From an uncultured Clostridia bacterium (GTDB taxonomy: Bacteria; Bacillota; Clostridia; Christensenellales; Borkfalkiaceae): a DNA stretch of 54,352 bases. Made by a program: the position numbers and the translations under genes. The stretch lies in contig CALVWW010000008.1 in NCBI GenBank assembly GCA_944368155.1, positions 1-54,352 of the forward strand, read 5' to 3'. The notes below the pieces were generated by a model, which saw only the letters and a list, made by a program, of their open reading frames with translations, made no database searches and was not told the DNA's origin. Each line of letters opens with the position of its first letter. The first letter of the stretch is position 1. Below are positions 8,509 through 17,956 of this stretch, piece by piece.

Positions 8509-9789
8509 TTATTCCACGTAATCAAATTCGACGTCACCGACGACAACGGTGTCGCCCTCTTTGATTCCCATTTCGCACAGCTTTTTTATTACGCCTTTTT
8601 CACGCAAAATTTTCTGAAAATATGCCATGGAGTCGGGGTCGTTCAATGTTACGTTGCGGCAGAGCATATCGACAAGCGCGCCTACGACCACGTAAGCGTC
8701 GCCGTCCATGCAGATATCGAAATCGAGGTTGCCCGATTTGCGGTATGTGAACTCCTCGTCCGCCTCTTCGCGCGAGATAGGAGGGAGCTGTTCGAGCTGT
8801 GAAACAAGCTCGTCGAGAAGGGGCTTCAGTCCCTCGCCCGAAACTGCCGTTATCGGAAATATTTTATATTTTTTGCCGTACTTTTTTTTGAAGGTTTTTG
8901 CATTCTCGTCTGCGCCGTATACGTCGCATTTATTGAGTGCGATGACCTGAGGGAGCGCAGCGAGTTTTTCCGAGTAACCTGAAAGCTCGGAATTAATTTT
9001 TTTGAAATCTTCGGCGGGGTCTCGCCCTTCGCTGCCCGAAATATCTACAACGTGCAAAAGAAGCCGGGTGCGCTCGATATGGCGCAAAAAGTCATGCCCG
9101 AGGCCCGCGCCCTCCGCCGCGCCTTCGATAAGGCCGGGAATATCGGCGGCCACAAAGCTTTTATCATACACGCTGACAACCCCGAGATTGGGCGAAAGCG
9201 TCGTGAAATGATAATTTGCTATTTTGGGACGGGCGGCTGAAATTTTTGAAAGCAGAGTAGATTTGCCTACATTAGGGAAGCCGATTATGCCAACGTCGGC
9301 TATGACTTTTAATTCGAGGATGAGCACATGCGGCTCGGTCTTTTCACCCTTCTGCGCAAAATTGGGGGCATGCCTTTTTGAAGTGGTGAAGCGCACGTTG
9401 CCCTTGCCTCCCCTTCCGCCCTCGGCTATGAGTTTTTTTTCGCCGTCGGAAAACATATCGGCAATTACCGTGCCCGTTTCGGCGTCCTTTACGACTGTTC
9501 CGACGGGAACCTTTATTACCATGTCGTCGCCGCCCTTGCCGAAGCACTGGTTGGTGCCGCCTTTTTCGCCGTTGCCGGCAAAATATTTGCGCGTAAAGCG
9601 AAAGGGCAGAAGGTCGCTCTGCCCTCTGTCCGCAACGATATATACGTCGCCGCCCTTACCGCCGTCGCCGCCGTCGGGGCCGCACGCCGGCTTGCCCTTA
9701 TACGACTTGAACGAATTCATGCCGTCGCCGCCGTCGCCCGATTTTATTGTTATTTTTACCTTGTCGGTAAATACGTTTTTATCTATCAT
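8509..9789 (-). CDS. obgE: GTPase ObgE/CgtA
   Basis: The 426 residues show the complete Obg layout. There is a glycine-rich Obg fold (GDGGDGMNSF, GGDGGKGGDVY), a G domain with P-loop GFPNVGKST, switch II DIPGLIEGA and specificity motif NKCD, then the C-terminal OCT domain. Obg is an essential GTPase of 50S assembly and stress response. No strong ribosome site precedes the ATG. It lies downstream of rho in the long minus-strand run. Confidence 0.97.
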   Translation of the reverse strand: MIDKNVFTDKVKITIKSGDGGDGMNSFKSYKGKPACGPDGGDGGKGGDVYIVADRGQSDLLPFRFTRKYFAGNGEKGGTNQCFGKGGDDMVIKVPVGTVVKDAETGTVIADMFSDGEKKLIAEGGRGGKGNVRFTTSKRHAPNFAQKGEKTEPHVLILELKVIADVGIIGFPNVGKSTLLSKISAARPKIANYHFTTLSPNLGVVSVYDKSFVAADIPGLIEGAAEGAGLGHDFLRHIERTRLLLHVVDISGSEGRDPAEDFKKINSELSGYSEKLAALPQVIALNKCDVYGADENAKTFKKKYGKKYKIFPITAVSGEGLKPLLDELVSQLEQLPPISREEADEEFTYRKSGNLDFDICMDGDAYVVVGALVDMLCRNVTLNDPDSMAYFQKILREKGVIKKLCEMGIKEGDTVVVGDVEFDYVE

Positions 9790-9849
9790 TACTGTACTTA
9801 AAATAAATTTGTGAAGATTAAATAAAAATTAATATGATGCCGGCAGAAT

Positions 9850-11292
9850 TCAAACAAACAGCTCGCCCGCACGCGAAATAAGCTCTGCGTTGGTGCGCGT
9901 CCTGCCCATCGCGGCGTACAGGCTTTCGCTGTTAATCTGCCTGCCCGTCATCTGGCGCAGCCTGCAGGCAAGCTCCAGCTCCTCCGCCGACAAGAGCAGC
10001 TCCTCCTTTCTTGCACCGGAAGATTTTATGTCTATCGCGGGAAATATGCGGCGCTCCGCCAGCTCGCGCGAGAGCACGATTTCCATATTGCCGGCCGCCT
10101 TGAACTCTTCGTATATGACGTCGTCGAGCCTGCTGCCCGTATCGACGAGCGCAGTCGCTATAATCGTGAGCGAACCGCCGCCCTCTATATTGCGCGCGGC
10201 ACCGAAGAATTTGCGCGGCTCTATTAAAGCCTGCGGGTCCAACCCGCCGGAGAGCATGCGTCCTGAATTGGTGACCGAGTTGTATGCGCGGGTGAGGCGG
10301 GTAATACTGTCGAGCAGAATAACTACGTCCCTGCCGGCCTCCACAAGGCGCTTGGCGTGTTCAAGCGTGAGGTTAGCGGCATGAATATGGTGGTGCTCAC
10401 CCTTATCGAAAGTGGAATACACCACGCGCGCGCCCTCCACCGAGCGGCGTATATCGGTCACTTCCTCAGGCCGCTCGTCGATAAGCAGAATTATTACTTC
10501 TGCCTCGGGATAGTTTTCGGTGAGGGCGCATGCAATATCCTTGAGCATAGTAGTTTTGCCCGCCTTCGGAGGCGAAACAATCAGCGCCCTCTGCCCCATT
10601 CCTATCGGTGAAAAGAGGTCTATCACCCTGTCTGTAAGGGTGCCGCCTTCGCGCTCCAAAGTAAAGCGCCTGTCGGGATAGCAAGGAATGAGCTTTTCGA
10701 ATACGTCGCGCGGGTTGAGCATATCGGGCCGCACGCCGTTAACGCTTATTATATAGGTTGCGCCCGGGCATTCGCCCTCTTTGCGGCGCTTGGCCTTGCA
10801 GGTCACATAATCGCCTTCGCGCAGGCGGAAACGCGTTACAAACGAAGCGTGAACAAACACGTCGCCGCCCGAGGTCAGTTCAAAGTTATTTGTGCGCAAA
10901 AACCAGAATTTTTCTGTAAACTCGAGCACGCCGCTGTAAACTTTCTCTTCATCGTCGTACTCGCTCTCAGAACGGACGCCGAATTCAGTTTCGCTCCCGC
11001 TGTTTCCGCCGTCGTATTCCGCTTTATAACCGCCGTAAAAGTTTCTGCACTTCTCTACGAGGTCGACCATATTTTTGTCGAAAGTCTCCGATTTGGGAGG
11101 AGCACCCTTCGTCGAACGGGGAACAGGGTCGCTCTTGCACTCGGCTATCTGCAAAATCGCTGCAATCAGCGGCTCTTTATTCATATCGGCGGGGCGCTTC
11201 ACTCCCACCGCCCTGCCTATCTGCCTCAAATCGTAGATGCTGCGCTTGGTAAGTTCGTCCCGTAAAGTTTGCAATAATTCGCTGCCTATCAA
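9850..11292 (-). CDS. rho: Transcription termination factor Rho
   Basis: The 480-residue hexameric RNA helicase/ATPase has an N-terminal helical Rho-N segment (YDLRQIGRAVGV) and a cold-shock RNA-binding domain (FLRTNNF, GDVFVHASFV). The ATPase core contains Walker A SPPKAGKTTML and Walker B VVILLDSITRL, then RRIFPAIDIKSSGAR. The start is TTG at 11290-11292, overlapping the TGA of the preceding MBL gene, so translation is probably coupled. An acidic, low-complexity insert lies between Rho-N and the RNA-binding domain (about residues 55-115). Confidence 0.97.
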   Translation of the reverse strand: MIGSELLQTLRDELTKRSIYDLRQIGRAVGVKRPADMNKEPLIAAILQIAECKSDPVPRSTKGAPPKSETFDKNMVDLVEKCRNFYGGYKAEYDGGNSGSETEFGVRSESEYDDEEKVYSGVLEFTEKFWFLRTNNFELTSGGDVFVHASFVTRFRLREGDYVTCKAKRRKEGECPGATYIISVNGVRPDMLNPRDVFEKLIPCYPDRRFTLEREGGTLTDRVIDLFSPIGMGQRALIVSPPKAGKTTMLKDIACALTENYPEAEVIILLIDERPEEVTDIRRSVEGARVVYSTFDKGEHHHIHAANLTLEHAKRLVEAGRDVVILLDSITRLTRAYNSVTNSGRMLSGGLDPQALIEPRKFFGAARNIEGGGSLTIIATALVDTGSRLDDVIYEEFKAAGNMEIVLSRELAERRIFPAIDIKSSGARKEELLLSAEELELACRLRQMTGRQINSESLYAAMGRTRTNAELISRAGELFV

Positions 11293-11942
11293 TCTTCGAC
11301 TTTCTCCATAACAATGATTTTGGTGCTGTCGCCGCCGAGGTCCTCTCGGGATATCTCTATCTCACTTTCGCCGAAATTTTCAACCTCCTCTTCATCAAAG
11401 AGGTCGCAGAAATCGTCCACCCTGTCTATATCGAGTTTTTTACCCTTTTCGCGGTAGTGCATCGGGATGACTATATCGGGCATTATTCTGTCGACATATT
11501 CCTTGGCCTGCTCGCTGTCGATGGTATAAGTTCCGCCGACGGGGATAAGAAGCACATCGACGGGCAGAAGAGCTTCGATAAGCTCTGTTGAACATTCCTC
11601 GCCTATGTCGCCGAGGTGGCACACCTCTATTCCGTCCATACTGAACTTGAATATTATGTTCTCGCCCCTGAGCTTCCCGCCCTCGCTGTCGTGAAAGCTC
11701 TTTATGGAATTTATCTCAACGCCGGGAAGGTCGTAACTACCCTCCTTATCGATGACTATCGGTTTGCCGCCTATACGCTCTGTGGCGTCGTGGTCGTAAT
11801 GATGGTGCGAGATTGTAACCGCATCGGCGGATACTTTGGGCATTTTGCAACCTATACTTTCGGCATACGGGTCGGTAACTACGGTTGTGCCCGTGCTTTC
11901 AATGAGCTGGAAGCTGGAATGTCCTAAATATCTGATTTTCAT
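11289..11942 (-). CDS. Metallo-beta-lactamase-fold hydrolase (UlaG/UPF0173-like)
   Basis: The start MKIRYLGHSSFQL is preferred over an ATG nine codons upstream, because the family begins this way and an AGGAG lies upstream (spacing long, about 15 bases). The metal-binding HHHYDHDA motif, HLGDIGE and the late PMHYRE histidine are present. This subgroup is predicted to be a metal-dependent hydrolase of unknown substrate. It has 217 residues. It sits between DUF1934 and rho and overlaps the rho start. Confidence 0.88.
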   Translation of the reverse strand: MKIRYLGHSSFQLIESTGTTVVTDPYAESIGCKMPKVSADAVTISHHHYDHDATERIGGKPIVIDKEGSYDLPGVEINSIKSFHDSEGGKLRGENIIFKFSMDGIEVCHLGDIGEECSTELIEALLPVDVLLIPVGGTYTIDSEQAKEYVDRIMPDIVIPMHYREKGKKLDIDRVDDFCDLFDEEEVENFGESEIEISREDLGGDSTKIIVMEKVED

Positions 11943-11995
11943 ATAATATGAATTTAACTCCTGAGGCATTAGCCTGAAAATTTTTTATTATGATT

Positions 11996-12433
11996 TTAGT
12001 GCAGACAGCCTGCGCCGTCTGCCGTTTTAACGTTTATCTGCGGCCTTTGTTCGCGCTCGCGCCAGTGCTCTGCACTAAACAGCACCTCTGTGCGCTCGCG
12101 CTCCTCGCCCTGAAGATAGACAAGGCGGAGCGTGCAGCCCTCTTCAGAAACCGAAGCCGAGAGCGACTGCGTAAATATCGGAAAAGAAAACTTCGTTCCT
12201 CCCTCCAAGAGCACGCACTCGGTGCGCTCGCCCCGGGAAAACTGCATGATGAACGTAAGGTGGCCGCTGCGGCGCTGCACGGCATTCAATCCGTCGTATT
12301 CAATCAGACAATTGTCGCCGTCAAGCCTGTATTCAGCCGAAAAGCCGCCCGGGGTGAACGTTAAAGTTCCGTGAGTGCGGAACACGCTCTCCTCCCCGCC
12401 TATGTTTGATTTTATTTTAATTTTTACCTTCAT
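11996..12433 (-). CDS. DUF1934 (YwiB-like) beta-barrel protein
   Basis: The 145-residue protein has regular beta strands (KVKIKIKSNIGGEE, GGFSAEYRLDG, GTKFSFPIFTQSL), as in YwiB, a calycin-like barrel of Bacillota. No catalytic role is established. It lies 39 bases after tyrA and 53 before the MBL gene, so it is probably co-transcribed. Confidence 0.8.
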   Translation of the reverse strand: MKVKIKIKSNIGGEESVFRTHGTLTFTPGGFSAEYRLDGDNCLIEYDGLNAVQRRSGHLTFIMQFSRGERTECVLLEGGTKFSFPIFTQSLSASVSEEGCTLRLVYLQGEERERTEVLFSAEHWREREQRPQINVKTADGAGCLH

Positions 12434-12472
12434 GAAAAACTATTGCAATACTTCTCGCGGACAATCGCAGCC

Positions 12473-13342
12473 TCATTTTAAAAGTTTTACGGTAATTCCG
12501 CCCGTCTGCGCCCTCTCTCTGGACTGGAAAAAGCGCTCGCGCCCGTCTTTTAGCACGGCGCAGAGCTCGTCCGCGACCCCGCCGTCGAGCGCCGATTTTA
12601 TCTCGGCCAGATTATCGATAAGGCAGCTTATGCGCTCCGAAAGATTTTCTTTGTTCAGAAGATAGAGTTCAGACCACACGCCCTCGTCCACGCCGGCTAT
12701 CCTGGTCATGTCCTGAAAACTTCCGCCTGTAAAGCCGAGACAGCTTACTATTTCGCCGTCCTTCACATAGGCGTTTGAAACTATGTGCGCGAGCTGGGAA
12801 GTATACGCTATCTTTTCGTCGTGCACCGCGGCGGAACACTCGACAATGCACTTAAAGCCCATATCGCGGGTGAGACGCTCTATGATTGCCCTCGCGCCTT
12901 CGTCCGTTCGGGAAGAAGAGGTTATGACCATGCTTGCCCTGTCGAACAAATCGGCACAGGCGTTGTGAATGGTTGAAACTTCCTTTCCCGCCATTGGATG
13001 AGTGCCGACATAGCGGAAGTTGCGCGGAAGGCTGTAAATTTCGCGCTCGATAAAGCCCTTCACGCCGCATATGTCGGATATGACCGCTCCGTCTTTGAAC
13101 TTGTTGGAATTAATAAAATTGACTGCAGCCTTCGGCGGCAACGCGACGAATACCACGTCGTACTCCTCAAAATTTCTGGCGGCCGAGCTCACCGCGCCGA
13201 TACTCAGAGCATACTCCAAAGGTTCAAAAGAACGGTTCCAGCCCGCGGGCGAGTACCCGGCGCGGCGCAGCGCCATGCACATGGAGCCGCCGATGAGGCC
13301 CAAGCCCGCGACGCAAATTTTTAAATGTGACCTGTCTTTCAT
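12473..13342 (-). CDS. tyrA: Prephenate dehydrogenase TyrA
   Basis: The 289-residue NAD(P)-dependent enzyme converts prephenate to 4-hydroxyphenylpyruvate in tyrosine synthesis. The Rossmann motif is VAGLGLIGGSM. SDICGVKG, THPMAGKE and the helical C-terminal half (SQLAHIVSNAYV, SFQDMTRIA) are typical TyrA. No ACT or chorismate mutase domain is attached, so it is the minimal form. It heads the minus-strand block running to yhbY, with a consensus promoter 30 bases upstream. Confidence 0.95.
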   Translation of the reverse strand: MKDRSHLKICVAGLGLIGGSMCMALRRAGYSPAGWNRSFEPLEYALSIGAVSSAARNFEEYDVVFVALPPKAAVNFINSNKFKDGAVISDICGVKGFIEREIYSLPRNFRYVGTHPMAGKEVSTIHNACADLFDRASMVITSSSRTDEGARAIIERLTRDMGFKCIVECSAAVHDEKIAYTSQLAHIVSNAYVKDGEIVSCLGFTGGSFQDMTRIAGVDEGVWSELYLLNKENLSERISCLIDNLAEIKSALDGGVADELCAVLKDGRERFFQSRERAQTGGITVKLLK

Positions 13343-13374
13343 ATAGTTACGGCATTATATCATTTTTCCAATGC

Positions 13375-13403
13375 ATTATACCATATAATTTAAGTTTATT
13401 CAA
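13375..13403 (-). promoter_or_regulatory. Sigma-A promoter of the tyrA-DUF1934-MBL-rho-obgE run
   Basis: TTGAAT (13398-13403) and TATAAT (13375-13380) on the minus strand are separated by 17 bases. A second TATAAT-like box lies nearer the gene. Confidence 0.75.
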
Positions 13404-13525
13404 ATAAATTAAGTATATTGTAAAAAAATCTTTTTCTGCCCGAACGGCAATGCGGACGATTGGCCGCGCCGGGGTAAAATTATGTAAAAAATTTGTGTCA
13501 GCGCAAAAAGCCGCTCTCTGCGCGG

Positions 13526-13554
13526 TTGACTTTCGGCCGGGGAAATATTATAAT
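13526..13554 (+). promoter_or_regulatory. Sigma-A promoter of pgk-tpiA
   Basis: TTGACT (13526-13531), 17 bases, TATAAT (13549-13554). The leader is about 40 bases to the ATG at 13600. Confidence 0.85.
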
Positions 13555-13599
13555 TGTAGTCGTTACAAAAATATTGATTTAAAGGAGAACGGTTTTTCT

Positions 13600-14910
13600 A
13601 TGAACAAGATGTCTGTAAGAGACCTCAAAGAGCTCAAAGGCAAAAAGGTGCTCGTGCGCTGTGACTTCAATGTACCCATGAAGGACGGAAAAATCACCGA
13701 CGAGAACAGAATTCAGGGCGCGCTGCCCACAATCAAGTACCTTTTGGACAACGGAGCAAGGGTAACTTTGTGTTCGCACATGGGCAAACCCCACCCCATC
13801 TTCTCCAAGGAATTCAAATTAAATAAGAAGGACCAGAAGAAGGTAGACGCCGGCGAAACTACCGCCGAAGCAATAGAGGCCAAGGCAAGAAAGGAAGAGC
13901 CCGTAAAGCTCACTCTTGCGCCTGTCGCCGAGAGACTCAACGAACTTTTGGGCGGCAAAGTTGCGTTTGCCAAGGACGTAATCGGTCCCGACGCCAAAGC
14001 CAAGCGCGACGCGCTCAATGACGGCGAGGCAGTGCTCCTTGAGAATCTCCGCTTCCACTGGGAAGAGGAAAAGAAAGACCTTGAGTTCTGCAAGGAACTT
14101 GCATATGACGCAGAAATATATGTAAACGACGCATTCGGCACGGCTCACCGCAGCCATGCCTCCACGGCCGCTATCGTTGAATACGGAATTATAAAGACTG
14201 CCGTATGCGGCTTCCTTATCGAAAAGGAGCTTACCGTGATGGCCGATACGCTGGAGCACCCCGAGCACCCCTTCGTTGCAATACTCGGCGGCGCTAAGGT
14301 TGCAGACAAGCTCAACGTTATAAATAATCTGCTTGAAAAATGCGACACTCTGATTATCGGCGGCGGCATGGCTTACACCTTCCTCAAGGCCAAGGGTTAT
14401 GAGGTTGGCACATCCCTTCTGGATGAAGAAAAGATTGACTACTGCAAACAAATGATGGATAAGGCAGAGTCGCTCGGCAAAGAACTTCTTCTGCCCGTAG
14501 ATACCGTTGTCACCACCTCTTTCCCCGACCCCATCGACGCCGAAATCGAAGTTGAAACCGTTCCTTCCGACAAGATACCCGCAGACAAGATGGGCATGGA
14601 TATAGGCGAAAAGACAAGGGAACTCTATGCAAGCAAAGTTCACTCGGCCAAGGCCGTCATCTGGAACGGCCCCATGGGCGTATTCGAGAACCCCACGCTC
14701 GCCAAGGGCACGATTGCCGTTGCTCAGGCGCTTGCCGACGTATACGGCAAGTGCACCACAATTATCGGCGGCGGCGACAGCGCGGCGGCAATTCAGCAGC
14801 TCGGCTTTGCCGATAAAGTGACGCACATCTCCACGGGCGGCGGCGCGTCGCTTGAGCTGTTCGAGGGCAAGACTCTCCCCGGCATCGCCTGCCTTAACGA
14901 CAAACACTGA
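13600..14910 (+). CDS. pgk: Phosphoglycerate kinase
   Basis: The 436-residue cytosolic enzyme makes ATP from 1,3-bisphosphoglycerate. AAAGGAGAA precedes ATG 13600. [20 protein letters not shown] and the nucleotide-binding end ([22 protein letters not shown]) are conserved. It is longer than the usual 390-400 residues because of a charged Lys/Glu-rich insertion of roughly 28 residues after HMGKP (about residues 69-96), before [10 protein letters not shown]. The insertion sits next to the substrate cleft. tpiA follows. Confidence 0.97.
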   Translation: MNKMSVRDLKELKGKKVLVRCDFNVPMKDGKITDENRIQGALPTIKYLLDNGARVTLCSHMGKPHPIFSKEFKLNKKDQKKVDAGETTAEAIEAKARKEEPVKLTLAPVAERLNELLGGKVAFAKDVIGPDAKAKRDALNDGEAVLLENLRFHWEEEKKDLEFCKELAYDAEIYVNDAFGTAHRSHASTAAIVEYGIIKTAVCGFLIEKELTVMADTLEHPEHPFVAILGGAKVADKLNVINNLLEKCDTLIIGGGMAYTFLKAKGYEVGTSLLDEEKIDYCKQMMDKAESLGKELLLPVDTVVTTSFPDPIDAEIEVETVPSDKIPADKMGMDIGEKTRELYASKVHSAKAVIWNGPMGVFENPTLAKGTIAVAQALADVYGKCTTIIGGGDSAAAIQQLGFADKVTHISTGGGASLELFEGKTLPGIACLNDKH

Positions 14911-14927
14911 AGATATTTTTAATGAGA

Positions 14928-14963
14928 TTTTGCGGTGGCCGGCTATGTCTTACCACCGCAAAA
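14928..14963 (+). other. Intercistronic hairpin between pgk and tpiA
   Basis: TTTTGCGGTGG and CCACCGCAAAA form an 11-bp stem with a 14-base loop and no U-tract. It could stabilise the upstream message or attenuate; no termination is claimed. Confidence 0.5.
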
Positions 14964-15020
14964 CGCAGTTATTGATAAAAGCATGTGCGGATACAACGCA
15001 AACTTTAAAAGGAGAAAAAA

Positions 15021-15779
15021 ATGGCAAGGAAACCTTTTATTGCAGGAAACTGGAAGATGAACATGACGGCGGAGAGCGGCGCGCAACTCATAAAGCAGCT
15101 CATCCCTTTAGTTAAGGACGCCGACTGCGACGTTGCGCTGTGCGTGCCCGCAATACTTATCCCGGCTATGACGGAGGCCGCAAAGGGCAGCAATATTGCA
15201 ATAGGCGCCGAGAACATGCACTGGGAACCCAAAGGGGCATACACGGGCGAAATTTCTGCCGAAATGCTCAAAGAATACGGCGTAAAGTACGTTATAATAG
15301 GCCATAGCGAAAGAAGACAGTACTTCGGCGAAACCGACGAAACGGTAAACAAGCGTACAAAGGCCGTTATTGCCGCGGGGATGACGCCCATTACATGTGT
15401 AGGCGAAACGCTTGAAGAGCGCGAAGGCGGCATCACCGAACAGGTTTTAGACCGCCAGCTGGAAGTCGGCCTTGCAGGCATTGAAGACATAACGAAGGTC
15501 GTTATTGCATACGAGCCGGTCTGGGCTATCGGCACAGGCAGAACGGCAACAAATATGCAGGCGCAGGAAACTATTGCCTATATCAGAAAGAAGATAGGCG
15601 AGCTCTTCTGCCCCAAGTGCGCCGAAAAGGTGATTATCCAATACGGCGGCTCTATGAACGCGGCCAACTGCAAAGGGCTTATGGACCAGCCCGATATCGA
15701 CGGCGGTCTTATCGGTTCCGCATCATTAAAAGTCGATTTTGCAAAAATAGTTAATTATAATAAATATTTTGAAGATTAA
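15021..15779 (+). CDS. tpiA: Triosephosphate isomerase
   Basis: The 252-residue TIM barrel interconverts dihydroxyacetone phosphate and glyceraldehyde 3-phosphate. AGNWKMNM (catalytic Lys), IIGHSERR (catalytic His) and AYEPVWAIGTG (catalytic Glu) are intact, and YGGSMN and GGLIGSASL bind phosphate. AAAAGGAG precedes the ATG. It lies in one transcript with pgk, followed by a strong terminator. Confidence 0.98.
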   Translation: MARKPFIAGNWKMNMTAESGAQLIKQLIPLVKDADCDVALCVPAILIPAMTEAAKGSNIAIGAENMHWEPKGAYTGEISAEMLKEYGVKYVIIGHSERRQYFGETDETVNKRTKAVIAAGMTPITCVGETLEEREGGITEQVLDRQLEVGLAGIEDITKVVIAYEPVWAIGTGRTATNMQAQETIAYIRKKIGELFCPKCAEKVIIQYGGSMNAANCKGLMDQPDIDGGLIGSASLKVDFAKIVNYNKYFED

Positions 15780-15791
15780 TTTCTATTAGAG

Positions 15792-15827
15792 AAAGCGGCG
15801 TGCAGAAAAATTTCTGCACGCCGCTTT
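15792..15827 (+). terminator. Terminator after tpiA
   Basis: Seventeen-base arms beginning AAAGCGGCGTGCAG with a 2-base top, ending in CTTTAATTTATATTTT. Confidence 0.8.
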
Positions 15828-15863
15828 AATTTATATTTTATGCGTTAACCAGTATCGCTTACC

Positions 15864-15884
15864 ATAAAATTTTTTTAATTTTAT
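15864..15884. promoter_or_regulatory. Inverted repeat just upstream of the XRE gene
   Basis: ATAAAATT and AATTTTAT flank five T residues, ending seven bases before the ATG. The place fits an autoregulatory operator, but the repeat is pure A/T and could be chance. Confidence 0.35.
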
Positions 15885-15891
15885 AGCCATT

Positions 15892-16149
15892 ATGGGTAGA
15901 ATAATTGACGGGCAGAGGAACAATCTGATAGGCGCAAATGTTGCAAAACGCAGGAAGGAACTTAAAATGAGCCAGCAAAAACTTTCTGACAAACTCGAAC
16001 TTTTTGCCGTATATGTGTGCCGCGGTTCGGTTTCGCGAATCGAGGATTTTTCGCGCACGGTTACAGACATAGAGCTCTACGCCATAGCCAAAGTTTTAAA
16101 GACGGATATGGAGAGCCTGATAGATAAAAACCTGATAAATTATGAATAA
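15892..16149 (+). CDS. Small XRE-family helix-turn-helix protein
   Basis: The 85 residues are almost entirely one HTH domain: IGANVAKRRKELKMSQQKLSDKL (helices 1-2 in the first half), a recognition helix around RGSVSRIED, then LYAIAKVLKTDME. No sensor domain is attached. No clear ribosome site precedes the ATG. It sits alone between tpiA and gpmI, genes that are adjacent in many Bacillota. Targets are unknown; autoregulation is possible. Confidence 0.8.
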   Translation: MGRIIDGQRNNLIGANVAKRRKELKMSQQKLSDKLELFAVYVCRGSVSRIEDFSRTVTDIELYAIAKVLKTDMESLIDKNLINYE

Positions 16150-16166
16150 CTTAAGCATTTGTTTTG

Positions 16167-16196
16167 TTGCCAACGCGAGCGCAAATGTTGTATAAT
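16167..16196 (+). promoter_or_regulatory. Sigma-A promoter of gpmI
   Basis: TTGCCA (16167-16172), 18 bases, TATAAT (16191-16196), followed by a short leader to ATG 16230. Confidence 0.75.
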
Positions 16197-16229
16197 ACAG
16201 GCGTAAAAAAATTTATCCGAGGAATTTTT

Positions 16230-17780
16230 ATGGCAAAAAAACCTTATGCAATTATCATTATGGACGGCTACGGCCTTGCTCCTGCGGGAGAGGGCAACGC
16301 CATCTCCATTGACGGAAGCAAAAACGTGAATGAACTGAGAAAGAACTACCCCTCCGCCACGCTCGGCGCGAGCGGACTTTCGGTAGGCCTGCCCGACGGC
16401 CAGATGGGCAACAGCGAAGTGGGTCACCTGAATATGGGCGCGGGCAGAATAGTTTACCAGGATCTCACCAAGATAACAAAGGCGATTGAGGACGGCGACT
16501 TCTTTAAAAATCCCGTGCTGTTAAAGGCCATGGAAAACGCCAAGGGCGGCAAAAAACTGCACCTTTACGGACTTTTATCCGACGGCGGCGTGCACAGCCA
16601 CATAACTCACCTTTACGCTCTTTTGGAAATGGCAAAACAGCACGGCCTGAAAGAGGTATATGTGCACTGCTTTACCGACGGAAGGGATGTTTCGCCCACA
16701 TCCGGCGCGGGCTTTGCGCGCGACCTTCAGACCGAGATTGACAGAATAGGCTGCGGCAAGATTGCCGACGTCTGCGGCAGATACTACGCCATGGACCGCG
16801 ACAACAACTGGGACCGCGTGGAAAAGGCCTACGACATGCTCACTCTCGGCGAGGGCGCCCGCTGTGAAAATATCGTCGACGCGCTTGAAGAAAGTTATAA
16901 AGATGGCGTGACCGACGAATTTATGAAGCCCACCAAAGTTTATGAAGACGGCAAGCCCGTGGGACTGATTGAAAAGGGCGACAGCGTTATTTGCTTCAAC
17001 TTCCGCCCCGACCGCGCACGCGAGATAACGCGCGCCGTTTCGCAGAGGGAATTTGTCGTTCCCAAGGGCACGGCATTTGAAAGAAAGACAGGCTTCCTTG
17101 CGCCGGTATATGTGTGCTTCACTGTGTACGACGCGCAGTTTGAGGGAGTTGAGATAGCTTTCCCCAAAACTCAGCTGAAAAACACGCTCGGCGAATACCT
17201 TGCATCCCTCGGCAAGAAACAGCTGAGAATTGCCGAGACGGAGAAGTATGCGCACGTTACATTCTTCTTCAACGGCGGCGTAGAGGCGCCAAATGTCGGC
17301 GAAGTCCGCGACCTCATACCCTCGCCAAAGGTTGCGACATACGATTTGCAGCCCGAGATGAGCGCTTATCTTGTGACCGACAAAGTTATAGAGGAACTTG
17401 AAACGGGCGAATTTGACGTTGTAATTCTGAACTTTGCCAACTGCGATATGGTGGGCCATACGGGCGTTATTCCTGCGGCGGTAAAGGCAGTACACGTAGT
17501 TGACGAGTGCGTGAAGCGCGTGACAGACAAGATACTTGAAATGGGCGGTTCGGCGCTGCTCACCGCCGACCACGGCAATGCCGACAGGATGCTCGACGAC
17601 GACGGCTCGCCTTTCACCGCTCACACCACAAACCGCGTACCCGTGGTGCTTGTTTCAGACGAGTACAAGAATGCGCAGCTGCGCGAGGACGGAATACTTG
17701 CCGACCTTGCCCCTACACTGCTCACCGTTATGGGGCTGCCCGTTCCCGAAGAGATGACCGGCAAGAGCCTTATAAAGTAA
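16230..17780 (+). CDS. gpmI: 2,3-bisphosphoglycerate-independent phosphoglycerate mutase
   Basis: The 516-residue two-metal enzyme converts 3- to 2-phosphoglycerate. Metal-site motifs are IIIMDGYG at the N-terminus, the catalytic serine in GNSEVGHLNMG, and the C-terminal NFANCDMVGHTG and TADHGNAD. The usual length is about 510. GAGGAATTTTT precedes the start; 22 open codons upstream are rejected because the family begins with MAKKPYAIIIMDG. No enolase gene follows, unlike in Bacillus. Confidence 0.97.
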   Translation: MAKKPYAIIIMDGYGLAPAGEGNAISIDGSKNVNELRKNYPSATLGASGLSVGLPDGQMGNSEVGHLNMGAGRIVYQDLTKITKAIEDGDFFKNPVLLKAMENAKGGKKLHLYGLLSDGGVHSHITHLYALLEMAKQHGLKEVYVHCFTDGRDVSPTSGAGFARDLQTEIDRIGCGKIADVCGRYYAMDRDNNWDRVEKAYDMLTLGEGARCENIVDALEESYKDGVTDEFMKPTKVYEDGKPVGLIEKGDSVICFNFRPDRAREITRAVSQREFVVPKGTAFERKTGFLAPVYVCFTVYDAQFEGVEIAFPKTQLKNTLGEYLASLGKKQLRIAETEKYAHVTFFFNGGVEAPNVGEVRDLIPSPKVATYDLQPEMSAYLVTDKVIEELETGEFDVVILNFANCDMVGHTGVIPAAVKAVHVVDECVKRVTDKILEMGGSALLTADHGNADRMLDDDGSPFTAHTTNRVPVVLVSDEYKNAQLREDGILADLAPTLLTVMGLPVPEEMTGKSLIK

Positions 17781-17822
17781 ATTTATATTAAATTAAAAAA
17801 CAATTAATTGATGAGATAGCTG

Positions 17823-17851
17823 TGCCGCGCGGCAATTTTTGCCGCGCGGCA
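17823..17851 (+). terminator. Terminator after gpmI
   Basis: TGCCGCGCGGCAA, loop TTT, and its complement form a 13-bp GC-rich stem, followed by GCCATTTTA. The U-tract is short. Confidence 0.65.
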
Positions 17852-17875
17852 GCCATTTTACAGACATAAAATCAT

Positions 17876-17904
17876 TTGCAAAATCGTGAGCATAATAATA
17901 TAAT
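17876..17904 (+). promoter_or_regulatory. Sigma-A promoter of the EamA transporter
   Basis: TTGCAA, 17 bases, TATAAT. Confidence 0.7.
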
Positions 17905-17956
17905 TGATAGCGAAATTTGCCTGCGCCGTATCTGCCGGGCGCTTATTCAGTGATAT

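Noticed and set aside
13819-14907. A 362-codon open frame antisense to pgk
   Set aside because: It mirrors pgk codons on the opposite strand, has no ribosome site or recognisable motif, and pgk is certain.
16575-17624. A 349-codon open frame antisense to gpmI
   Set aside because: Shadow of a GC-biased true gene; no start signals or domains.
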